From: Hominimerdicola alba
GTDB taxonomy: Bacteria > Bacillota > Clostridia > Oscillospirales > Ruminococcaceae
DNA: 64,000 bases
Direction: 5' to 3'
Assembly (NCBI RefSeq): GCF_900109655.1
Contig: NZ_FOAT01000013.1
Span: 35,679-99,678, forward strand
Of this stretch, positions 53,975-62,560 are shown one piece after another (positions within the stretch are counted from its first letter, which is position 1; every line of letters begins with the position of its first letter). Below the pieces are notes generated by a model. It saw only the letters and a list, made by a program, of their open reading frames with translations, searched no databases and had not been told where the DNA came from. Made by a program: the position numbers and the translations under genes.

Positions 53975-54805
53975 ATGACAGATTTTTACTATCCTGTGCT
54001 GGGTGATGAGGTATCACTTCCGCTGTTCGTGCTTGGCGCGGGCGCCAGGGACAGAGAGTGGCATTTTATAAGAGAGGACGGTTATCCCGGTTATCAGATA
54101 ATCTATTGTACCAGGGGTTCGGGCGTTCTTAAAATTGCTGACGGCGAGTTCCCTGTAAAGGCGGGAGATGCTATGTATCTTCCCCCTAATGTACCTCATG
54201 AGTATTATCCTGTGGAGGACATCTGGGAGACACACTGGATAGCTTTTTCAGGCAGAGATGCGCAGTACACTCTTGAACATATAAAGCTGGAAAAGGCGAA
54301 GGTAGTACATATCAGCGACCTGAGCGGCGTTGAGGCTATATTCAAGAAGATACTCTATCTTCTGAAGACGAATTACTATTATGCGGGTCACGAGTGTTCG
54401 ATGCACCTGTATCAGTTTTTGATCGAGCTGCACAGGGTAACGAATATGCAGAACGGCGGTCAGGACAGCACCAAACTGAATCAGCTGAAGCCTGTTATAA
54501 ACTATATTGATACCAACTTCTACAAGGAGCTCACTCTGGTGGAGCTGGCTGATCTTATTGATCTTTCGCCACAGTATCTTTGCAGACTTTTCAAGGAATG
54601 CCTGAATCTTCGTCCCTTTGAATATCTTGCAAGAAAGCGCATACAGCAGGCTAAGATATTCCTGCTGGAGGACAAGCTGAATATCAACGAGATCGCTACC
54701 AAGGTAGGTTACAACGACTGCAGTTATTTCTGTGCGGTATTCAAGAAGCATGAGATGCTTTCTCCTGCGGAGTTTCGTTCGCTTCACAAGAAGGCGGGAA
54801 AGTAA
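53975..54805 (+). CDS. AraC-family transcriptional regulator
   Basis: 276 residues. An N-terminal cupin sensor (about 1-150; LPPNVPHEYYP with the cupin-like PHxxxP motif) and a C-terminal double HTH (about 175-276): LTLVELADLIDLSPQYLCRLF and NINEIATKVGYNDCSYFCAVF, then SPAEFR, the typical ending. In rumen bacteria such regulators often control sugar use; its target here is unknown. It is monocistronic: its terminator stem (AGGCGGGCAG...CTGTCCGCCT) overlaps the next promoter. Confidence 0.93.
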   Translation: MTDFYYPVLGDEVSLPLFVLGAGARDREWHFIREDGYPGYQIIYCTRGSGVLKIADGEFPVKAGDAMYLPPNVPHEYYPVEDIWETHWIAFSGRDAQYTLEHIKLEKAKVVHISDLSGVEAIFKKILYLLKTNYYYAGHECSMHLYQFLIELHRVTNMQNGGQDSTKLNQLKPVINYIDTNFYKELTLVELADLIDLSPQYLCRLFKECLNLRPFEYLARKRIQQAKIFLLEDKLNINEIATKVGYNDCSYFCAVFKKHEMLSPAEFRSLHKKAGK

Positions 54806-54843
54806 TGCGGGGAGGATCATTCCGAAAAAAAATAATAGATCTC

Positions 54844-54880
54844 AGGCGGGCAGTTAAGGCTGTCCGCCTTTACTTTTTCA
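54844..54880 (+). terminator. AraC-gene terminator
   Basis: AGGCGGGCAG pairs with CTGTCCGCCT (one G-T pair). The T tract TTTACTTTTT that follows also contains the -35 box of the next gene. Confidence 0.7.
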
Positions 54881-54897
54881 TAGGGATATGGTATAAT
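54869..54897 (+). promoter_or_regulatory. Promoter of the DUF3592-like gene
   Basis: TTTACT, 17-bp spacer, TATAAT with TGG before it. Overlaps the preceding terminator tail. The ATG is at 54924. Confidence 0.6.
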
Positions 54898-54923
54898 ACT
54901 TAAAACAAAACGGGGGTGTTTTT

Positions 54924-55763
54924 ATGAATGGCGGTAATGACGAGTTTACTTCACCTGTGTTCAGCAGGGAAACGCTTATGCGGGCGATAGTCAATCCTTA
55001 CGGGAAAAGGGTGATAGTGAACGGCGTGCCTGCGGAAAGGCTGGGGCTGGAAGAAAGCAAGACAAGCAAGGCGGAAAGTATCAAAGGGGCGATATTCGTA
55101 ATATCGTTTATCGGCGCGATAATTGCTATGGCTGTGTTCGCGCAGACAGAACCTATGCTTTGTGTGGCGACCTTAGGAGCGGTAATACTGGTCATCGGGT
55201 TGGCTAATCTGTTTCAGAACGGGGTATCCCTTGAGGAGATAATGAATCTGGTTTTTCCTCTGATAGGTGCTGTGCTGGTGGCGATACCCGCGGTGAATGT
55301 TTATCATAAATCGCACCCCGACAGTTTTTATTTTTCTAAGTCGGAGATAATAGATGTAGTCTGCATCGGTTTTATGATGATCGGGGCAGGGCTTCTGTTT
55401 ATACCACCTGTGGTGCGTTCGCAGAAAATGAAGACCTGTACGCAGGTGATATCTGCCATGTGCATTTACAGAAATACACATCAGGCGACTTCAAAACGTG
55501 CAAACGGCAGGACACGCAGGTATGATCTTTATGCGCCCTGGTGGCAGTATGAGGTGAACGGAATGATATATGTCACCCGAGAGAATACTTTTACAGATGA
55601 AGATGTCCCGCAGATAGGGGATATCCGCGAGATACGCTTCTCACCTGAGGATCCGTCGGAGATATACCGTCCGCTCTTGGTGAAAAAGTTCGTGCCGGCT
55701 TTTATCGGTGCGATGTTTGTGGTGATACCTGCGTTGGCGATGGTCGTTTTGCATAGACGGTAA
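54924..55763 (+). CDS. Membrane protein with DUF3592-like domain
   Basis: 279 residues with five hydrophobic segments (about 52-70, 75-92, 105-122, 145-162 and 255-275). Between the last two lies a soluble DUF3592-like domain (RRYDLYAPWWQYEVNGMIY...GDIREIRFSPEDPSEIYRP). Function unknown. It has an independent promoter. No terminator directly follows; the next 650 bp hold repeats and hairpins. Confidence 0.7.
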   Translation: MNGGNDEFTSPVFSRETLMRAIVNPYGKRVIVNGVPAERLGLEESKTSKAESIKGAIFVISFIGAIIAMAVFAQTEPMLCVATLGAVILVIGLANLFQNGVSLEEIMNLVFPLIGAVLVAIPAVNVYHKSHPDSFYFSKSEIIDVVCIGFMMIGAGLLFIPPVVRSQKMKTCTQVISAMCIYRNTHQATSKRANGRTRRYDLYAPWWQYEVNGMIYVTRENTFTDEDVPQIGDIREIRFSPEDPSEIYRPLLVKKFVPAFIGAMFVVIPALAMVVLHRR

Positions 55764-55767
55764 AACT

Positions 55768-56095
55768 GCCAAGGAGGAGAGCTTTGGATCAAGCCTTTCG
55801 CGAAAGGCTTGCGGATGAGCACACAGTCAGCAAAGCTGACTGTTAGAGGCAGAGCCTCTCGGTCAAGGCGCAAAAGCGACGTGACAATAATGCCGTAAAT
55901 AGAACAGCAAACTTCCAATCATGACAAAAAGGCACGGCAATAACAAGGATTAGAGCGTGGACAAATCGAATGTCCACGCTCTTTCTGTGTCCGTAAATAT
56001 ATTGCCGCGCCCGCTGTCAAACAGCGAAGCCACAGCCGACGCAGTCGCTGTTATTCGACAGCTTGACCTGAGGAACGAGGGGCGAAAATTCGCAA
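55768..56095. repeat. Composite repeat, copy B
   Basis: Left part (55768-55810): GCCAAGGAGGAGAGCTTTGG then the palindrome AAGCCTTTCGCGAAAGGCTT. Middle: two hairpins, CAGTCAGC/GCTGACTG and GAGGC/GCCTC, plus the stem at 55953. Right part (55999-56095): 97-bp unit with stem GCTGTC / GACAGC, the covarying counterpart of copy A. No ORF. Confidence 0.75.
55953..55984 (+). terminator. Hairpin inside repeat copy B (terminator-like)
   Basis: GAGCGTGGACA pairs perfectly with TGTCCACGCTC, followed by TTTCTGTG. It may end the DUF3592 transcript. Confidence 0.55.
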
Positions 56096-56167
56096 GCTAT
56101 CGTTAACCAGCGAATACCGGCGCATACCAAAGTATGCGACCATATTCGAAAAATCCATACAAAAAAC

Positions 56168-56209
56168 GCCCCGAAGTGCTTTTGAAAAACTTCGGGGCAA
56201 AATTTTTAT
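56168..56209. terminator. Bidirectional terminator-like hairpin
   Basis: GCCCCGAAGT pairs with ACTTCGGGGC; it has AAAAAA on its left and AAAATTTTT on its right. Confidence 0.65.
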
Positions 56210-56346
56210 ATGGGGAATGTCGTATGGCGGGTGGGTATGGTCGGCATTTTCAGGGAGAGATGTGGCGGAAGACGGGGCTTTAAAATCGGGGTGGGGGAGT
56301 TGTTAGTATAAATACGTGATATAAGCGATAATTTATTCCTCAGTGC

Positions 56347-56375
56347 TTTACATTTTTTGCTTTTTATGTTATAAT
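56347..56375 (+). promoter_or_regulatory. Promoter of the aro cluster
   Basis: TTTACA, 17-bp spacer, TATAAT with TGT before it, about 64 bp upstream of the aroB ATG. Confidence 0.7.
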
Positions 56376-56438
56376 AATTACATATGTATTTTAAGCCGTT
56401 AAATCGTTAAAAACACCGGCATAGAAAGAGTGATTAAA

Positions 56439-57545
56439 ATGGTATTCAGATGCGAATTGAAAAAAGTGGTGGACGACACTTATGATATAGAGATAGGTCA
56501 CGGTTTGCAGAAACAGCTGGTTGATGACCTTAAAAACGGGCTTACAGGCAAAAAAAGGTTCGCTGTGATAACTGACAGTATCGTTGAGGGGCTGTATGCG
56601 GCGGATATCCTCGGTATGCTGAGAGATGCGGGCTTTGCGGCTGAGATGTTCGTTATCCCCGAGGGTGAGAAGTCCAAGACCAGAAAGTGGAAAGAATACC
56701 TTGAGGACGCTATGCTTGAAAAGGGCTTCCGCCGTGACTGTGCGGTCATAGCCGTTGGCGGAGGTGTTGTTACCGACCTTGCGGGATTTGTGGCAGGAAC
56801 TTTCGGCAGGGGTGTGCCTTTTATTAACTATGCCACCACTCTGCTGGCGGCGGCTGATGCTTCGGTAGGCGGAAAAACTGCGGTTGACACTCCTCTTGCG
56901 ACTAATCTTATAGGCATATTCAATCAGCCTGACAAGGTATACATCGACATAGATACATGGAAAACTCTGCCAAGACAGCAGATAGCCAACGGTCTGGCGG
57001 AGACCATAAAGCACGGCTGTCTGGGGGACAGGGAGCTTTTTGAATATCTGGAAAAGAACGTTGAAAAGATATTTGAGGGCGATGTTGAAGCCTGCGAGTA
57101 TATTGCGGAGCGCAACTGTGCGGTGAAATACAATGTTGTTATGCAGGACGAGCGCGAGAGCGGTCTGCGTGAGGTGCTGAACCTGGGGCATACAGTTGGC
57201 CGTGCGGTGGAGACGGTTTCGGACTATGAGCTGTACCACGGCGAGGCGGTATCCATCGGTATGGTGGCGCAGGCAAGGCTGGGCGAGAAGTACGGATTCG
57301 TTACTGCTGAGGAAAGACAGCGTGTGGAGGCTCTGCTTGAAAGTGCAGAACTGCCTGTGCGTGTACCCGAGTATATCGACAAGGCGGCACTGGTGAAGAA
57401 GCTTTACACCGATAAAAAGGTTAGGGACGGAAAGCTAAGGTTCGTATTCCAGAAGGGGATAGGCGAAGTTGTGCAGTTCGGTGAGAACAATTTTGCGAAA
57501 GAGATAGCCGAGGACGAGATCGCGGCTGTTATCGCTGATATGTAA
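56439..57545 (+). CDS. aroB: 3-dehydroquinate synthase
   Basis: A 368-aa NAD- and Zn-dependent cyclase, the second shikimate step. Motifs: PEGEKSKTRK, AVGGGVVTDLAGF, the VPFINYATTLLAAADASVGG series, ANGLAETIKHG, and the metal-binding LNLGHTVGRAVE and YHGEAVSIGM. ATG 56439 is preferred over a GTG nine bases upstream. First gene of the shikimate cluster. Confidence 0.97.
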   Translation: MVFRCELKKVVDDTYDIEIGHGLQKQLVDDLKNGLTGKKRFAVITDSIVEGLYAADILGMLRDAGFAAEMFVIPEGEKSKTRKWKEYLEDAMLEKGFRRDCAVIAVGGGVVTDLAGFVAGTFGRGVPFINYATTLLAAADASVGGKTAVDTPLATNLIGIFNQPDKVYIDIDTWKTLPRQQIANGLAETIKHGCLGDRELFEYLEKNVEKIFEGDVEACEYIAERNCAVKYNVVMQDERESGLREVLNLGHTVGRAVETVSDYELYHGEAVSIGMVAQARLGEKYGFVTAEERQRVEALLESAELPVRVPEYIDKAALVKKLYTDKKVRDGKLRFVFQKGIGEVVQFGENNFAKEIAEDEIAAVIADM

Positions 57546-57583
57546 AGTGGCTGCTGAAATGTGATATTTTCGGAGGTGCAGTC

Positions 57584-57934
57584 GTGAAAGATTTCCCCGA
57601 TTTTATGAAGAGCAGGCTCAACCATATAGACAGCTCTCAGCAGAATACGCCTGATATTGACGGTTATTACTACGAGGGAAAAGACGGGAGCCAGATATGC
57701 TTTTGGACATATTTCTCCGACAGAGAGTCGAAAGAGAATGTGCATGAGTTCGATGAATACGTGTTCTGCGTTTGCGGTGAATATGTTGAGATATTTGACG
57801 GCGAGGAACATATACTGCACGCGGGCGATGAACTGTTCGTACCGAAAGGCACACCGCATCACGGACGAGTGACAAAGGGCACAAGAACGATACACGCTTT
57901 CGGCGGACAGCGGATAATTGATATAAAGGACTGA
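57584..57934 (+). CDS. Small cupin-domain protein
   Basis: 116 residues, a single cupin: YVFCVCGEYVEIFDGEEHIL, then AGDELFVPKGTPHHG. The GTG start has GGAGGTG before it. It is 38 bp after aroB and 4 bp before aroA, so co-expressed with them. Whether it acts on a shikimate-pathway compound is unknown. Confidence 0.85.
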   Translation: MKDFPDFMKSRLNHIDSSQQNTPDIDGYYYEGKDGSQICFWTYFSDRESKENVHEFDEYVFCVCGEYVEIFDGEEHILHAGDELFVPKGTPHHGRVTKGTRTIHAFGGQRIIDIKD

Positions 57935-57938
57935 TAGT

Positions 57939-59168
57939 ATGGATATAAAGATAACACCTGCAAAACTTCACGGCGTGGTGACACCGCCGCCCTCTAAAAG
58001 TGCGGCACACCGTATGCTTATCGCGGCGGCGCTGGCTGAGGGCACTTCGGTGATAGACAGGCTGTATCCCTCGGTAGATATACTGACCACTGTTGAGGCT
58101 ATGCGTCGGCTGGGGGCTGAGATAGATGTAGAGGGTGACAGGGCAGTTGTCCGCGGAATAGGAAATGCTCCCGAAAATGCGGTGCTGGACTGCTGTGAGA
58201 GCGGTTCGACGCTGAGATTTCTCATACCCGTGTCGGCGGCACTGGGCGTTAAGACGGAGTTTCTGGGGCGCGGCAAGCTTCCCGAAAGACCTATTACTCC
58301 TTATCTGGAAGAATTTCCGAATCATGGTGTTGAGTTTGACTACAACAACACCATGCCTTTCACAATAAATGGTAAGCTCACAGGGGGCAGATACGAGATA
58401 GACGGCGGTATATCCTCGCAGTTTATAACGGGACTTCTGCTGGCGCTTCCCCTTACGGGACAGCGCAGTGAGATAGTGCTGACTTCACATCTTGAATCAC
58501 GCCCTTATGTGGATATGACCATCGATGTGATGCGCAAATACGGCGTAAATGTGGAAGTCACCGAGAACAGCTTCATCATTCCCGAGGGGCAGAAGTTCAG
58601 GGCTTATGACGATGCTGTGGAGGGCGATCATTCTCAGGGTGCATTCTTTGAGGTGGCAAATTCTCTGGGTTCTGATATCGATATCAGGGGGTTAAATGAA
58701 AATTCTTTTCAAGGTGATAAAAAAGTCATTGAAATATGCAAAGAAATAGTGTATAATGATAATGGTGCGATGAAACCATTTACCGTAAGTGCGGCTGATA
58801 TTCCCGATCTGGTGCCTATACTGGCGGTACTGGGCAGTTTTTGCGGCGGAGAGAGCAGGATAATCGATGCTGCTAGGCTGAGGCTGAAAGAGAGCGACCG
58901 TCTTGCGGCTATGGAGGAGACCCTCAACGCGCTGGGCGGAGATGTTACTGCAACGGCGGACAGCCTTATAATAAAGGGCAAGGAAAGTCTTTCAGGCGGT
59001 GCTGAGGTATCTGCGCACAACGATCACCGCATAGCAATGGCTATGGCGATAGCGGCTACAAGATGCGAAAATCCCATAATCATCCGCGGTGCGGAATGTG
59101 TGAGAAAGAGCTATCCCGATTTCTGGGAAGTATACAGAAGTCTCGGCGGCATAGCTGAGGAGATCTGA
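57939..59168 (+). CDS. aroA: 3-phosphoshikimate 1-carboxyvinyltransferase (EPSP synthase)
   Basis: 409 residues, the sixth shikimate step. Motifs: PPSKSAAHR (PEP site), CCESGSTLRFL, LPERPI, SSQFITGLLLALP, and RLKESDRLAAM near the end, followed by NDHRIAMAMAI. The enzyme adds enolpyruvate from PEP to shikimate-3-phosphate. It sits between the cupin and SMI1 genes; aroC, the next step, is 2.3 kb downstream. Confidence 0.97.
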   Translation: MDIKITPAKLHGVVTPPPSKSAAHRMLIAAALAEGTSVIDRLYPSVDILTTVEAMRRLGAEIDVEGDRAVVRGIGNAPENAVLDCCESGSTLRFLIPVSAALGVKTEFLGRGKLPERPITPYLEEFPNHGVEFDYNNTMPFTINGKLTGGRYEIDGGISSQFITGLLLALPLTGQRSEIVLTSHLESRPYVDMTIDVMRKYGVNVEVTENSFIIPEGQKFRAYDDAVEGDHSQGAFFEVANSLGSDIDIRGLNENSFQGDKKVIEICKEIVYNDNGAMKPFTVSAADIPDLVPILAVLGSFCGGESRIIDAARLRLKESDRLAAMEETLNALGGDVTATADSLIIKGKESLSGGAEVSAHNDHRIAMAMAIAATRCENPIIIRGAECVRKSYPDFWEVYRSLGGIAEEI

Positions 59169-59244
59169 GGTCTCTGCGGGATAAAATTTCAGAAGAGTTT
59201 TACTTGACGTTGCGGTCACATTGGTTGTTTTCGGAGGTAATACT

Positions 59245-59628
59245 ATGGAGAGTTTTGACGGTTTCGAGTTCGGGGGTGCTTACAAGGGCGAGCCTGTTGA
59301 GGAGATCGGCGGCGTGCTGCTTCCCGAGGATTACCTTGCGTTCATGCGGGAGCATAACGGCGGCGAGGGTGAAGTCGGTGGGACATACCTTGTGCTTTTC
59401 CCGCTGGAAGAGCTTTCGACGGTATATGACAACTACGATCTGGGGAGAGTGCTTCCCGGATATGTGGTAATAGGCGGCGACGGCGGCGGAGAGCTCTACT
59501 GTGTTGACGAAAATGGCAGGTACTACAATGTTCCTGCGATGATAGATAAAGATGATCTGACCTGTCTGGGCGACAATTTTGAGGATTTCATAAAAAATGC
59601 TGTTGCCCTTTGGAAGGGGGATGACTGA
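59245..59628 (+). CDS. SMI1/KNR4 (SUKH) family protein
   Basis: 127 residues. EEIGGVLLPEDYLAFMREHN near the N-terminus and YVVIGGDGGGELYCVDENG in the middle are the family core; in bacteria SUKH proteins often serve as immunity factors to polymorphic toxins. ATG 59245 follows GGAGG; the upstream TTG reading is unsupported. No toxin gene is next to it. Confidence 0.85.
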   Translation: MESFDGFEFGGAYKGEPVEEIGGVLLPEDYLAFMREHNGGEGEVGGTYLVLFPLEELSTVYDNYDLGRVLPGYVVIGGDGGGELYCVDENGRYYNVPAMIDKDDLTCLGDNFEDFIKNAVALWKGDD

Positions 59629-59629
59629 T

Positions 59630-60085
59630 ATGGCTATCGACAGAGCTGACTGGCACTGGGACAGCGCGGTAAAGCTATACCGTGAAACTTACGGTATAAC
59701 AGGAGAGCTGACCGAGGAACAGGAAGATGAGATATGGCTGCTGGCGGGCAATCATATCGGTATGTTCCTGCACTGGATAATAGAGAACGGATTCGAGGGC
59801 GAAGAGGCTGACCCCGAGCACTGTGAGGACGTCCGCAGAGGGCGCATGACAGGTGCGGAGTTCCTTATGTGGGACTGCGACGGCAAGCTGTGGGATGAGG
59901 ATATCCGCGAGGATATTCTGCCCTTTGCGAAGAAGTACTACGAGAAGCAGTTTTTTAGTGATTACGGCGAATGCTGCGGCGGAGATCAGCCCTGTTATGG
60001 ATTCATCAGCGGCGAAGAAGATTATGCGAGGCTCCGCGAACGCATAGATGCGGCATTTGAAGCTTTTTACGAAGAGGATCTCTGA
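59630..60085 (+). CDS. DUF7832-like acidic protein (possible immunity protein)
   Basis: 151 residues: DWHWDSAVKLYRE, then NHIGMFLHWIIENGF, and a Cys-rich GECCGGDQPCYGF near 120. The HIGMFLxWxI segment is typical of DUF7832-type proteins found beside immunity genes. The start ATG 59630 is 2 bp after the SMI1 stop and follows GGAAGGGGG. A SUKH plus DUF7832 pair without a toxin suggests orphan immunity; not proven. Confidence 0.65.
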   Translation: MAIDRADWHWDSAVKLYRETYGITGELTEEQEDEIWLLAGNHIGMFLHWIIENGFEGEEADPEHCEDVRRGRMTGAEFLMWDCDGKLWDEDIREDILPFAKKYYEKQFFSDYGECCGGDQPCYGFISGEEDYARLRERIDAAFEAFYEEDL

Positions 60086-60086
60086 A

Positions 60087-60545
60087 ATGGGTGACTATAT
60101 ATCTTATATCCGCGGAATGGTGGGGCATGAGCTGGTCATAATGACCGCTGCCTGTGCTGTGATAGAGGACGGCGATGGAAGGATACTGCTACAGAAACGC
60201 CCCGGCGGAAAATGGGGACTTCCCGGAGGTATAGCGGAGCTTGGGGAAGCTCTGCACGAGGCTGCAGAGAGGGAAGCCTTTGAGGAAACAGGTCTGAAAG
60301 TCCGCGCGACAACGCTTATAGGGGTATATTCGCGTTATCTGGCGGAATGTTCAAACGGCGATAAATTACAGCCGATGGTGGCACTGTTCGGTGCTGAGGT
60401 CATCGGCGGTGCACTGAAAACAGACGGCATAGAGACACTTGAACTGAGATATTTCGGGAAAGGGGAGATACCGGAATTATACTGTAAACAGCATCAAGAT
60501 ATGATAGGGGATTATTTCACGGGTAAAACAGGATTTTTCAGATGA
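60087..60545 (+). CDS. Nudix hydrolase
   Basis: 152 residues with a complete Nudix box, GGIAELGEALHEAAEREAFE followed by ETGL. ATG 60087 is two bases after the upstream stop; the earlier in-frame ATG would overlap it by 38 bp. Substrate not inferable; the preceding LLQKRPGGKWGLPGG is typical of MutT/ADP-ribose-type members. Confidence 0.9.
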   Translation: MGDYISYIRGMVGHELVIMTAACAVIEDGDGRILLQKRPGGKWGLPGGIAELGEALHEAAEREAFEETGLKVRATTLIGVYSRYLAECSNGDKLQPMVALFGAEVIGGALKTDGIETLELRYFGKGEIPELYCKQHQDMIGDYFTGKTGFFR

Positions 60546-60599
60546 TGCCTGATGTGCGATTGGGGTGATCGTGCGGGCATACGATAGGGGGATGGATTT

Positions 60600-60950
60600 A
60601 TGGGTATGTTGGAAAAGCTCCTTAATGGAGAAATAGACGAACTGAGCGACGGACAGGCTGAAAAAGGTATGCTCAGGACTGTTCGTTTCGGAGGTTATGA
60701 CAAGAAAGAAACATTGTTCGCAGTAAACAGGCTTCAGGATGAGATAGTTGCCCTTGAACAGGCGCTGAAAGCGAAAAAGCTTGAAATGCCTTACAAGATA
60801 CCGCCTGAAACGGAGCTTGCACCGATAAGGCGTGCTATGACAGGCGGATTCAGCGAAAAGGATACGAATGCTTATTTTGATGAGCTTTTTAAAAAGATAC
60901 ATGAGCTTCGTGAACAGCTTGAAGCTGATACTACCGATGGTAATGAGTGA
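60600..60950 (+). CDS. DivIVA-like small protein 1
   Basis: 116 residues. Two related segments, GGYDKKETLFAVNRLQDEIVAL (about 31-52) and GGFSEKDTNAYFDELFKKIHEL (about 81-102), each a Gly-turn followed by a coiled-coil helix, are reminiscent of the DivIVA/GpsB N-terminal motif. A YKIPPE linker joins them. AGGGGG precedes the ATG. The paralogue follows at 60988. Function unknown; membrane curvature or division scaffolding is only an inference. Confidence 0.6.
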   Translation: MGMLEKLLNGEIDELSDGQAEKGMLRTVRFGGYDKKETLFAVNRLQDEIVALEQALKAKKLEMPYKIPPETELAPIRRAMTGGFSEKDTNAYFDELFKKIHELREQLEADTTDGNE

Positions 60951-60987
60951 TAACGATATATGAATCTATCAGAGGGAGGTAATCGAG

Positions 60988-61338
60988 ATGGGATTTTTAA
61001 GCAGACTGTTCGGCGGCGGAAATGGTGAGGACGGCATAGCAAGCGCGCCTGCACATTCGGCGGGAGGCACGGGTATGCCTATGCTCAGGACTGCGGTCAG
61101 GAGCGGATACGACAAGCGGGAAACGCTGATGATGTTCGATCAGCTGACGACCGAAAAACTGATGCTTGAAGAAGCACTTGCAGCCAAGGATAGCGGTGCG
61201 CCATATCAGATACCGCCCGAGGCAAAGAATATTACACCGCACATTGTAAGAATGGGCGGATTCAACGAAGAAGATGTAAATGAATATGCGGAACAGCTGG
61301 CGGCGGAGAATGCTTCGCTGCGTGCAAGGCTGATCTGA
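60988..61338 (+). CDS. DivIVA-like small protein 2 (paralogue)
   Basis: 116 residues, same architecture as the previous gene: SGYDKRETLMMFDQLTTEKL, a YQIPPE linker, and GGFNEEDVNEYAEQLAAENA. A short GFLSRLFGGGN start, typical of membrane-proximal proteins, replaces the first protein's GMLEKLL. GGAGG precedes the ATG. Tandem duplication in situ is the likely origin. Confidence 0.6.
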   Translation: MGFLSRLFGGGNGEDGIASAPAHSAGGTGMPMLRTAVRSGYDKRETLMMFDQLTTEKLMLEEALAAKDSGAPYQIPPEAKNITPHIVRMGGFNEEDVNEYAEQLAAENASLRARLI

Positions 61339-61447
61339 CAGGATAAAGCACACATTTGTGTGCTTTGATATATTCCGTGAGAACGCGGGGCGTATCAAAG
61401 TACACAGAGATATTTAGGTAAAGATTTGGATACAGGAGGAAAGTAAG

Positions 61448-62539
61448 ATGTCATCAACATGGAAAAACAATATAAGTTTCACTGTTTTCGGTGAAAGCCA
61501 CGGACCTGCCATAGGTGTCTGCATGGATAATGTTCCCCCCGGAGAGAGCATTGATGTGGACAAGATATACAAGTTCATGGCACGCCGCGCCCCTAAAAAG
61601 GACGGCACCACCACTATGAGGAATGAAAAGGATATCCCGCAGATAATCTCGGGTTTCCATAACGGCAAGACCACAGGTACTCCGCTGGTTGCTATGATAG
61701 CTAACAGCGATCAGCATTCGCAGGATTACAACAACCTTTCAAAGCTGGCAAGACCCGGTCATGCAGACTATACAGGCGCGCTGAGATATCGCGGTTTCAA
61801 TGATATACGCGGCGGCGGACATTTTTCGGGCAGACTGACTGCACCCCTGTGCTTTGCAGGTGCTGTGGCACAGCAGATACTGGAAAAGAGAGGTATCTAC
61901 ATAGGTGCGCATATCTCTGAGATACATGGTATAACAGATAAGTCCTTTGACCCGATAAATACTTCGAGACAGGATATAATCGACCTTAAAGAAAAGGATT
62001 TCCCTGTTATTATAGATGTACAGGGCAATGAGATGAAAAAGGAGATTCTCAATGCCCGCGAAAATCAGGACAGTGTGGGCGGTATCATCGAGTGTATCGC
62101 TATAAATGTTCCTGCGGGCATAGGTTCGCCTATATTTGACGGCCTGGAGAATTCAATTGCACAGCTGATTTTCGGCATACCTGCAATAAAGGGTCTGGAA
62201 TTCGGCGCGGGCTTTGATGTGGCTAAGATGACAGGTTCGGAGAACAATGACGAATTCTATGTAAACGAGAGAGGCATAGTTGTAACTAAGACCAACAATC
62301 ACGGCGGTATACTGGGCGGAATATCCTCGGGTATGCCTATTACGCTTAAGGTAGCTGTTAAGCCTACACCTTCAATATCGCAGCCTCAGGAGACTATCGA
62401 CTATTCGGCAATGAAGAACGAGACACTGGTGGTAAAGGGCAGACATGACCCATGCATAGTAGCACGTGCTGTGCCTTGCGTTGAAGCGGCGGTAAGTCTG
62501 GCTGTACTCAGCCATATGCTGGAATACCCAAATTTTTAG
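61448..62539 (+). CDS. aroC: Chorismate synthase
   Basis: 363 residues; last shikimate step, needing reduced FMN. Motifs: FGESHGPAIG, RPGHADYTG, RGGGHFSGRLTAP and GRHDPCIVARAVP near the end. AGGAGG precedes the ATG. Completes aroB-aroA-aroC in this cluster; aroD, aroE and aroK are elsewhere. Confidence 0.97.
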   Translation: MSSTWKNNISFTVFGESHGPAIGVCMDNVPPGESIDVDKIYKFMARRAPKKDGTTTMRNEKDIPQIISGFHNGKTTGTPLVAMIANSDQHSQDYNNLSKLARPGHADYTGALRYRGFNDIRGGGHFSGRLTAPLCFAGAVAQQILEKRGIYIGAHISEIHGITDKSFDPINTSRQDIIDLKEKDFPVIIDVQGNEMKKEILNARENQDSVGGIIECIAINVPAGIGSPIFDGLENSIAQLIFGIPAIKGLEFGAGFDVAKMTGSENNDEFYVNERGIVVTKTNNHGGILGGISSGMPITLKVAVKPTPSISQPQETIDYSAMKNETLVVKGRHDPCIVARAVPCVEAAVSLAVLSHMLEYPNF

Positions 62540-62560
62540 ACAGTTTCCCGAAGGAGGGTG

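Larger units (their letters stand above)
55764..56438. other. Repeat-rich spacer before aroB
   Basis: It holds repeat copy B, two terminator-like hairpins (55953-55984 and 56168-56209) and the aroB promoter (56347-56375). The rest shows nothing coding. Confidence 0.65.
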
